28,761 nucleotides of DNA, from NCBI GenBank assembly GCA_041695045.1, contig JBGFRR010000050.1:1-28761 (forward strand). Direction: 5' to 3'. The position numbers and the translations under genes are program-made. A model generated the notes under the pieces. It was not told the DNA's origin, searched no databases, and worked only from the letters and a program-made list of their open reading frames with translations. Of this stretch, positions 23,289-28,761 are shown piece after piece. How positions within the stretch are numbered: position 1 is the stretch's first letter; each line of letters starts with the position of its first letter. Origin of the DNA: JBGFRR01 sp041695045. Lineage in GTDB: Bacteria; Bacteroidota; Ignavibacteria; UBA10030.

Positions 23289-25523
23289 CTACAGCGCGCC
23301 TTCGATGGAGAGAACGAACGTCCTCAGCGGTGCGAGATTGCCAATGAGTTCAACGTAGTGGTAGTTGAAGAGGTTGTTCACGTTCAGTCCCACACGCAGC
23401 GGAAAACCGAGACGAGGCAGTTCATACAACACGCGAACATCCGTTACTTTGACCGGCACCCGTTGATCGCCGTGAATGATGGGGACGAGGCGAACGAGAT
23501 TGTCATCAATCTTTTCAATCCGACTGATAAAGCGAAAATCGCTGGAGAGCTTGAGATTGCCTAGCATAAGGGATGTGGAAGTGTAGAAGATGTGCCGAGG
23601 TCGGAACCGGAGTACCGATCGGCTCGAGAGATCAATGGGCCAGGTGTACGTATAACCTACCTCAGAGTTCAGCATGTTCTTGATCCAATCGACCTTGATG
23701 CCGAGTTCACCCCCCTGGATCCGCGCCCGTGTGATGTTGTCGAATTGAATGACAGCCCGGTCCATCTCCGCCGTATCGCTGGGACTGAGTTTCACCCTCT
23801 TGATCCTGATGCCCGCTTCGATCAAATCGCGAAACTCGTTGTGAAAAATTGCCGCGTCGAGGAACACACGGTCGCCGATGGTTTGTGCAACTCCAAACTC
23901 CATCGTCCAGCTCTTCTCCGCTTTCAGGTGTTCGCTCGGGATAACGACAACCGAACCGACGCCGCCGCTGAGTGTCGTGAACAACTCTCCGATGGACGGA
24001 TACCGGAATCCAGAACCATACGAGGCACGAAGCGTCGTCTTGTCGCTCGCCTGGTATGTAACGCCGAGTTTCGGAGAAACGGCTCCTTCAGCGGCGAGAC
24101 GAGAGACTTTCTGGATATCGTAGCGCGCCCCTGCAGTAAGTCGCAGTGTTGGTGTGAGAGAGCGTTCGTTCTGTGCATACAGCGCCCCTCCCATACCGGG
24201 ATGATGACCAAAAATTGTTGAGCGAACGCGATCATAGTTCGCCACCGTGCCGAATGTCCACACATTTCCGCGTCCTGCTTCGTAGGTCCCCTGTGCATCG
24301 ATGCTCAAGAGGTCGGAGGCAGACTCAGTATACACGCTCCCAGCACTGTCGGCATTCCAGAAATTCCCAAAATACATTCCCTTGACGGTGTAGAAGAAGG
24401 AGTTATCGACAAACTCCTTGTAGGACGCGCTGATGTTGCCCCTGCGGGAGGTGACATTGTTGTTGAGTTGAGATCGGTCCGGTCTCGTTGCAGCATGCAG
24501 GCTCTCCCACCAAATAAAGTTCCCACGCCTGCGCAACAGCAGATTACCCACGACCGTCATGCTTTGATACGGTGAGAGCTCGTAGATGGCTTTCGAATAG
24601 AGCGACCACCGCCGCTGGAGGTCGTTCTGTCGATAGCCTTCATCGAGCGTATGCGAGGCACTGACAAGATAGCGGAGCGGGCCGTTCGCTGCGGCGTAAT
24701 CGAGCATGGCACCGCTGTTCCATCGCGGTCGGTCAGACCATCGCCACTTGGCGTAGCGCGGGTCGTCATACATCCCGGAGAAGAGCCGGAATCGCATCAC
24801 AGGCTCGCTGCCGATACCCCTCGTGATCACATTGATCACACCGCCGAGGGCGCTCGACCCATACAGCGCAGAACCGGCTCCCTTCACCACTTCAATCTTC
24901 TCCACCTGATGCACAGGAATCGTCTCCCAGTCGATCTCGCCGGTATCGCCCGTGAGGTACGGAAGCCCATCAAGCAGGATCAGCACGCGGCTTCCGACGC
25001 CACGACTGTACCCTGACGAACCGCGGATGTTGACCTGGTCCTGCAAGAGGTTGACGCCCGGAACGTAGCGGAGGGCGTCGTCCAGGGAGACGATGTTTCG
25101 CTCAAGGAGACTTTGGGCGCTCACCGTCGAGATGCTCACGGGAACTTCCCGGAACGACTGTTCCCTTCTGCTTGCCGTAACGACGACGGGATCGATCTGG
25201 ATGACACTCTGCTTGAGTTGTATGGACACCTCCGTCGCCTCGTCTGCACGAATCACAACATCCTCGACCACCGCCTGCTCGTATCCAACCATCGAAGCGA
25301 GAAGAGTGTACGAACCGGGAGGAACACGCGGGATATGGAACTTTCCTTCCGCGTTCGTTGCCGCACCAATTATCGTTCCCCGAAGGACGACATTCACCCC
25401 CAACAAGGGAGCTCCTGTCGCAGCGTCCGTCACTGAGCCGGCCAGCGACCCGCTCACGCGCTGCCCGAAGGCTGTGGAGCACAGCAACAACGCGAAGAGG
25501 GCGCTATGGAAGATTGATCGCAT
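23289..25523 (-). CDS. TonB-dependent outer-membrane receptor with carboxypeptidase-regulatory-like N-terminal domain
   Basis: This 744-aa receptor has a signal peptide (1-20), a carboxypeptidase-D-regulatory-like domain (about 24-105; GSVTDAATGAPLLGVNVVLRG), a plug domain (about 115-235) with VVVTASRREQSFREVPVSIS, VNIRGSSGYSRGVGSRVLIL and VEKIEVVKGAGSALYGSSAL, and a 22-strand-type barrel to the end (last residues FVLSIEGAL). It should import a large or scarce nutrient using TonB energy. Overall length and plug motifs are closest to the cobalamin/siderophore/heme class rather than SusC, but the ligand cannot be told. Its start overlaps the lipoprotein stop by one base (TAATG), so the two are coupled. 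Confidence 0.95.
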   Translation of the reverse strand: MRSIFHSALFALLLCSTAFGQRVSGSLAGSVTDAATGAPLLGVNVVLRGTIIGAATNAEGKFHIPRVPPGSYTLLASMVGYEQAVVEDVVIRADEATEVSIQLKQSVIQIDPVVVTASRREQSFREVPVSISTVSAQSLLERNIVSLDDALRYVPGVNLLQDQVNIRGSSGYSRGVGSRVLILLDGLPYLTGDTGEIDWETIPVHQVEKIEVVKGAGSALYGSSALGGVINVITRGIGSEPVMRFRLFSGMYDDPRYAKWRWSDRPRWNSGAMLDYAAANGPLRYLVSASHTLDEGYRQNDLQRRWSLYSKAIYELSPYQSMTVVGNLLLRRRGNFIWWESLHAATRPDRSQLNNNVTSRRGNISASYKEFVDNSFFYTVKGMYFGNFWNADSAGSVYTESASDLLSIDAQGTYEAGRGNVWTFGTVANYDRVRSTIFGHHPGMGGALYAQNERSLTPTLRLTAGARYDIQKVSRLAAEGAVSPKLGVTYQASDKTTLRASYGSGFRYPSIGELFTTLSGGVGSVVVIPSEHLKAEKSWTMEFGVAQTIGDRVFLDAAIFHNEFRDLIEAGIRIKRVKLSPSDTAEMDRAVIQFDNITRARIQGGELGIKVDWIKNMLNSEVGYTYTWPIDLSSRSVLRFRPRHIFYTSTSLMLGNLKLSSDFRFISRIEKIDDNLVRLVPIIHGDQRVPVKVTDVRVLYELPRLGFPLRVGLNVNNLFNYHYVELIGNLAPLRTFVLSIEGAL

Positions 25524-26020
25524 TAAAACGGCTGCGGCGGTGGATTATGGAAATCGACGTGGATGTTGATACTACCCACAAACTCGAACGGACGAACTGT
25601 TACAACATTTGGCTGAGAGGAATTTCCACCAGCGGTGTAGAGCCCTACGACACGAAGACTCCGAATGCTGAGCTCATCGCGATGACGCTGGAGGACGGCA
25701 ATATACCGATACGTGGCGGGAGGGAGAGGAAAGGTGTACTGAAGAGAATCAACGTACAACGGCAGGCTTCGATCCAACGCAGGATAGATGTAGATGGTAG
25801 GAGGATTGGCAATAATACCGGCAAAAACTTTTGCGGAGTCGAGCGGATAGACCTGTGAAGCCACGATCCAGAGGTTGACAAGACTGTCCCGCGGCGGCCA
25901 CGTGTTTTGCGCAAACGTCACCGTTCCACCAATACCCGGCTCGACGAGCGGCGGCGGTGCGAGTCCTCCGTCGCAGGCAAGGAGCAACGGCACAAGCACG
26001 AGCAAGATTCTCAGCGGCAT
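25523..26020 (-). CDS. lipoprotein of unknown function, co-translated with the TonB receptor
   Basis: This 165-aa protein starts with the short lipoprotein signal MPLRILLVLVPLLLAC (C16), followed by a Gly/Pro-rich linker and a beta-rich domain containing GIGGTVTFAQNTWPPRDSL and YTFPLPPATYRYIAVLQ, with a Pro-rich end. I do not recognise the family. The reading frame continues upstream to 26104, but only the ATG at 26020 gives a lipobox at the right place, and a promoter-like pair ends seven bases before it. The one-base overlap with the receptor gene suggests a surface partner for the receptor, analogous in position only to known receptor/lipoprotein pairs. Confidence 0.8.
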   Translation of the reverse strand: MPLRILLVLVPLLLACDGGLAPPPLVEPGIGGTVTFAQNTWPPRDSLVNLWIVASQVYPLDSAKVFAGIIANPPTIYIYPALDRSLPLYVDSLQYTFPLPPATYRYIAVLQRHRDELSIRSLRVVGLYTAGGNSSQPNVVTVRPFEFVGSINIHVDFHNPPPQPF

Positions 26021-26027
26021 CGAACGC

Positions 26028-26056
26028 AAAGTACTGATTGGAGGAATGAAATTCAA
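26028..26056 (-). promoter_or_regulatory. candidate promoter of the lipoprotein-TonB-TatD-Sda-HEAT operon, near-leaderless
   Basis: On the minus strand TTGAAT (26051-26056) and TACTTT (26028-26033) are 17 bases apart. The ATG at 26020 begins eight bases after the -10 box (seven between), so the transcript would be leaderless or nearly so. Confidence 0.4.
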
Positions 26057-26063
26057 CTTCACG

Positions 26064-26092
26064 TTGGAATTCAATATGCGGTTGCTTATATT
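26064..26092 (+). promoter_or_regulatory. candidate promoter of the ubiE-mqnD operon
   Basis: TTGGAA (26064-26069) and TATATT (26087-26092) are 17 bases apart, with the same -10 as the DUF4835 gene promoter. The first suitable ATG (26103) follows after ten bases. It lies back to back with the promoter of the opposite operon. Confidence 0.5.
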
Positions 26093-26102
26093 GCCAAGCG
26101 CC

Positions 26103-26879
26103 ATGTCGAAGTCGATCAGCGGAATTGATGAAATGTCGCACAGCGGCCCAGGCCCTGTAGACCTTCGCAGCGCGCCTGTGCGGACGCGCTATGACCAGAC
26201 GTATATCCGGTCGCTGTTTGACAGCATCGCCCCTCGTTATGACCTGTTGAATCGAGTCCTCAGCTCCGGCTTCGATGTCGTATGGCGGAAGCGCGCAATT
26301 CGATTGCTCGAACCGTTGAAGCCAAGAGTTATCCTCGATGTCGCAACGGGAACCGGAGACCTTGCACTCGAGGCTGCACGCCTCAAACCTGAGCGCATTG
26401 TTGGGGTCGATATTGCTGCCAACATGTTGGAGGTCGGGCGGGAGAAAATCCGCCGGCGGGGGCTCGATGGCGTCATCGAACTTTCAATAGGCGATGCTGA
26501 GCGCTTACACTTCGAAGACCGCAGTTTTGATGCGGTGACCGTCGCGTTCGGCGTCCGGAATTTTTCAGACCTCGATGAAGGGCTACGCGAGATGCATCGC
26601 GTCCTTCGGCCGGGAGGCGTGGCCGTCATTCTTGAGTTTTCCCGCCCTCGCCGATTTCCCATGAAACAGCTCTACGCATTCTATTCGCGCCGGATGTTGC
26701 CGTTCCTTGGGGGACTGCTTTCAAACAACCGTGAGGCGTATGAATACCTCCCTCGGACAGTCGATGAGTTCCCTGACGGAGAGGGGTTCCTCAACATTCT
26801 CCGCTCCGTCGGTTTCTCACTCGCCCGCGAACATCGGATGACATGTGGCATCACCACCGTCTATCTGGCAACAAAATAA
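26103..26879 (+). CDS. ubiE: demethylmenaquinone methyltransferase (UbiE/MenG)
   Basis: This SAM-dependent methyltransferase carries out the last step of menaquinone synthesis, methylating demethylmenaquinone. Motif I VILDVATGTGDLALEAA and the family signatures LFDSIAPRYDLLNRVLSSG, VTVAFGVRNFSDLDEGLREM and RVLRPGGVAVILEFS are all present. The long frame extends upstream to 25875, but that part lies over the divergent lipoprotein gene. I chose the ATG at 26103 (258 aa), ten bases after the candidate -10 box; the ATG at 26133 (248 aa) is an equal alternative and would leave a normal leader. mqnD follows after seven bases, and both act in menaquinone synthesis. Confidence 0.94.
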   Translation: MSKSISGIDEMSHSGPGPVDLRSAPVRTRYDQTYIRSLFDSIAPRYDLLNRVLSSGFDVVWRKRAIRLLEPLKPRVILDVATGTGDLALEAARLKPERIVGVDIAANMLEVGREKIRRRGLDGVIELSIGDAERLHFEDRSFDAVTVAFGVRNFSDLDEGLREMHRVLRPGGVAVILEFSRPRRFPMKQLYAFYSRRMLPFLGGLLSNNREAYEYLPRTVDEFPDGEGFLNILRSVGFSLAREHRMTCGITTVYLATK

Positions 26880-26886
26880 CATTGCA

Positions 26887-27723
26887 ATGGCAGACCGCAT
26901 TATTCGCGTGGGTCACAGTCCGGACCCCGACGATGCATTTATGTTCTATGGACTCGCAAGCGGCAACGTCAAGCTTGACGGAATCACAATCCAACATGTG
27001 TTAGAGGATATTCAATCGCTCAATCAACACGCGCTCCGGGGAGAGTTCGAAGTGACGGCGATCTCGGCGCACGCATTTCCGTATGTTGCCGACCGGTACT
27101 GGATTATGGCGACGGGTGCGAGTATGGGCGAAGGCTACGGCCCCGTGTTGATTTCCAAGCGCTATCGCACGCTGGAAGAACTTGCCGGCAAGCGTGTAGC
27201 GACTCCCGGCAAACTGACGACGGCGACGCTGCTGGTTAAAATCTTTACTGATGGGATTGATAACGTTGACATTCCCTTCGACCAAATCATGGATCGGGTT
27301 GCGAGTGGCGAATTCGACGCTGGTGTGCTAATCCACGAGGGGCAAATCACCTATCGCGATCAAGGATTTTACAAGGTTGTTGATTTTGGTGAGCTGTGGG
27401 CAGAGCAATTCGATAATTTGCCACTGCCGTTAGGTCTGGACGTCGTTCGCAAGGATTTAGGCGAGCCTATGGCCCGCAAGCTTTCTCAGGCGTTGCGAGA
27501 AAGCATTCACTACGGATATACACACCAGCGGGATTCGATTCCCTACGCCTTGCAGTACGGGAGAGGGATCAACGAAGACCTCGGCAGCCGCTTCGTCAAA
27601 ATGTATGTCAGCAAATTAACGGTGGATATGGGAGATCGTGGGAAGCGGGCGTTGGAGCTTCTGTACCAACTCGGTGCAGAGCGCAATTTCATTCCACCCG
27701 TTCCTTCATTTGAAGTCTATTAA
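26887..27723 (+). CDS. mqnD: 1,4-dihydroxy-6-naphthoate synthase (MqnD), futalosine pathway
   Basis: This 278-aa enzyme converts cyclic dehypoxanthinyl futalosine to 1,4-dihydroxy-6-naphthoate in the alternative route to menaquinone. The N-terminal signature IRVGHSPDPDDAFMFYGL and the likely catalytic H150 in GVLIHEG fit MqnD; MqnA relatives share the fold but not the SPDPDDAFMFY motif. Length is normal. The ATG at 26887 is seven bases after the ubiE stop; an in-frame start at 26845 would overlap ubiE and adds unrelated residues. Finding it next to the methyltransferase implies the organism uses the futalosine pathway, although mqnA, mqnB, mqnC and mqnE are not in this window. Confidence 0.93.
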   Translation: MADRIIRVGHSPDPDDAFMFYGLASGNVKLDGITIQHVLEDIQSLNQHALRGEFEVTAISAHAFPYVADRYWIMATGASMGEGYGPVLISKRYRTLEELAGKRVATPGKLTTATLLVKIFTDGIDNVDIPFDQIMDRVASGEFDAGVLIHEGQITYRDQGFYKVVDFGELWAEQFDNLPLPLGLDVVRKDLGEPMARKLSQALRESIHYGYTHQRDSIPYALQYGRGINEDLGSRFVKMYVSKLTVDMGDRGKRALELLYQLGAERNFIPPVPSFEVY

Positions 27724-27727
27724 CAGG

Positions 27728-27843
27728 TTGTTGAAAAAGGAAACCGCCAAGACGCGAAGGACGCCACGGTGAACCGACAGCTCTTACTTTTTCTTTCAGA
27801 TTTCAACAAGGTTTCTTCGCGCTCTTGGCGTCTTTGCGGTTTA
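27728..27843. repeat. imperfect long inverted repeat after mqnD
   Basis: A nine-base perfect pair TTGTTGAAA/TTTCAACAA (27728-27736 and 27801-27809) and a second pair of about 29 bases with around seven mismatches (from 27740 and ending 27843; core AAACCGC.AAGACGC) lie in the 160-base gap between mqnD and the amidohydrolase. From memory, the AACCGCCAAGACGCC motif is a common dispersed repeat in many bacterial genomes. It may end the mqnD transcript. Confidence 0.65.
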
Positions 27844-27883
27844 ACGATCATCCATAAGGGTTTTTCATCCTGCTAAGACCTGA

Positions 27884-28761
27884 ATGATCGGCATTTTCAA
27901 AATATTCGATTCGCACGTTCATTTCTATTCAAACTCGTTTTTTCGGTTTCTGGTGAGACAAAAACCGAACCGAGCCGATATCAATACGGAACTGAAGAAT
28001 ATCGCCGCCAAGGGGCACATCGAAATTCCCGGCGACGACCCCGTGCAGCTTGCCAAGCGATGGGTCAAAATCATCGACAAGTGGAAAATCGAACGTCTTA
28101 TCCTCATCGGGAGTATGCCCGGCGACGAAGACTCCGTCGTGAAGGCAGTGCAGGCGTTTCCGAATCGCTTCACAGGTTTCTTCACCGTCGACCCGAACTC
28201 CAACGTCCTCATGGAGAACGCGGAAAAGCGATTGAAGCAGGACAACCTGCGCGGATTCTTTCTTTACCCCTCGTTGTACCACATTAGCGTACAGGATGAA
28301 TGGCTGACGCCGCTCTTCACATTAGCCAATGAACGCAAGGCCATCGTCTTCACACAATTCGGGAAATTGTTGATCAAACCGCGAGAATACGCGGGCATCC
28401 CGACGGTGATCAACGAAGAGTTTGCGAACCCCAAGGATCTCATACCCGTCGCAAAAACGTACACGAACCTCAAGTTCATCATTCCGAACTTCGGCGGAGG
28501 GAGGTTTGAGGAGACGTTAGAGGTGGGGAAAGAATGCCAGAATGTTTACGTCGATACGGCGGGGTCGAATTCGTGGATGGCTGACCATCTGTCGAAGCCG
28601 GACTTGCGGACAGTCCTGAAGAAAGCGTTAGATGTTTTCTCAGCGGGGAGGATTCTCTTTGGGTCGGATTCGGGGATGTTACCGCGAGGATACCGCTACG
28701 ACATCGTGGACAACCAGCTGAAACTTGCGCAAGAGATGCGCATTCCCACCGGCGACATCAA
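27884..28761 (+). CDS. amidohydrolase (PF04909 type, TIM barrel), partial
   Basis: The first 292 residues of an amidohydrolase-2-type metal hydrolase are present and the reading frame runs off the right edge. The N-terminal metal motif is FDSHVHF (H11, H13), and the C-terminal catalytic aspartate is D262 in LFGSDSGMLPRGYR, typical of the group. The strands between have the expected barrel pattern (LILIGSM, FTGFFTVDPN, RGFFLYPSL, KFIIPNFGGG). Relatives include decarboxylases and lactone or amide hydrolases; I cannot assign a substrate. The ATG at 27884 is the first one before the metal motif. The gene starts 160 bases after mqnD on the same strand with a repeat between, so it is probably separately transcribed. 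Confidence 0.85.
   Translation, partial: MIGIFKIFDSHVHFYSNSFFRFLVRQKPNRADINTELKNIAAKGHIEIPGDDPVQLAKRWVKIIDKWKIERLILIGSMPGDEDSVVKAVQAFPNRFTGFFTVDPNSNVLMENAEKRLKQDNLRGFFLYPSLYHISVQDEWLTPLFTLANERKAIVFTQFGKLLIKPREYAGIPTVINEEFANPKDLIPVAKTYTNLKFIIPNFGGGRFEETLEVGKECQNVYVDTAGSNSWMADHLSKPDLRTVLKKALDVFSAGRILFGSDSGMLPRGYRYDIVDNQLKLAQEMRIPTGDI

Noticed and set aside
25875..26102. A 76-residue N-terminal extension of UbiE.
   Set aside because: It is antisense to the lipoprotein gene and includes the intergenic promoter region.

Overview
The window looks like a chromosomal stretch from a Gram-negative bacterium of the Bacteroidota/Chlorobiota/Ignavibacteriota group. The evidence is a DUF4835 (PorD-type) protein, a PorV/PorQ-like outer-membrane protein, a TonB receptor with an N-terminal carboxypeptidase-regulatory-like domain, a kinase with a two-component 'regulator propeller' sensor, many lipobox and signal-peptide proteins, and start codons that often lack a Shine-Dalgarno sequence. 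Base composition is roughly balanced. I cannot name the genus. Nearly all of the first 26 kb is read from the minus strand. I see no rRNA, tRNA, CRISPR array, prophage or complete insertion sequence.

Layout. At 1-1007 is the N-terminal part of a biotin-dependent carboxyltransferase (propionyl-CoA carboxylase beta type), cut by the window edge. At 1083-5122 a translationally coupled sensor kinase and NarL-type regulator form one unit. At 5235-7350 an ECF sigma factor, zinc-finger anti-sigma factor and Spy/CpxP-like periplasmic protein are followed by two broken C-terminal scraps of efflux permeases (MacB-like and RND), a palindromic repeat and a good terminator, which looks like a collapsed efflux operon. 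Then come mnmA (tRNA 2-thiolation), a secreted S9 peptidase paired with an aromatic-L-amino-acid-decarboxylase-type enzyme, and a threonine dehydratase behind a small lipoprotein. At 14397-14869 a noncoding segment bounded by imperfect inverted repeats looks like a MITE-type element. A helix-hairpin-helix/outer-membrane protein and a PorV-like barrel follow, divergent from the DUF4835 gene.

From 26020 down to 18713 a tightly packed minus-strand operon runs lipoprotein, TonB receptor, TatD nuclease, both subunits of the iron-sulfur L-serine dehydratase, and a periplasmic HEAT-repeat/cyclophilin fusion. Most junctions overlap by 1-4 bases or are separated by 3-9 bases. Divergent from it are ubiE/menG and mqnD, which together indicate menaquinone synthesis by the futalosine route, then a partial amidohydrolase.

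How the parts may fit. Several genes suit growth on peptides and amino acids: a secreted peptidase, serine and threonine dehydratases, an amino-acid decarboxylase, and a carboxylase able to take propionyl-CoA derived from threonine. That link is inference. I did not find a clearly new multi-gene system. The best leads are the decayed efflux operon behind an apparently intact stress-sigma module, the MITE-like element, a set of promoter-like sequences with 17-base spacers (several so close to the start codon that the mRNA would be leaderless), and the serine-dehydratase/HEAT-cyclophilin operon.
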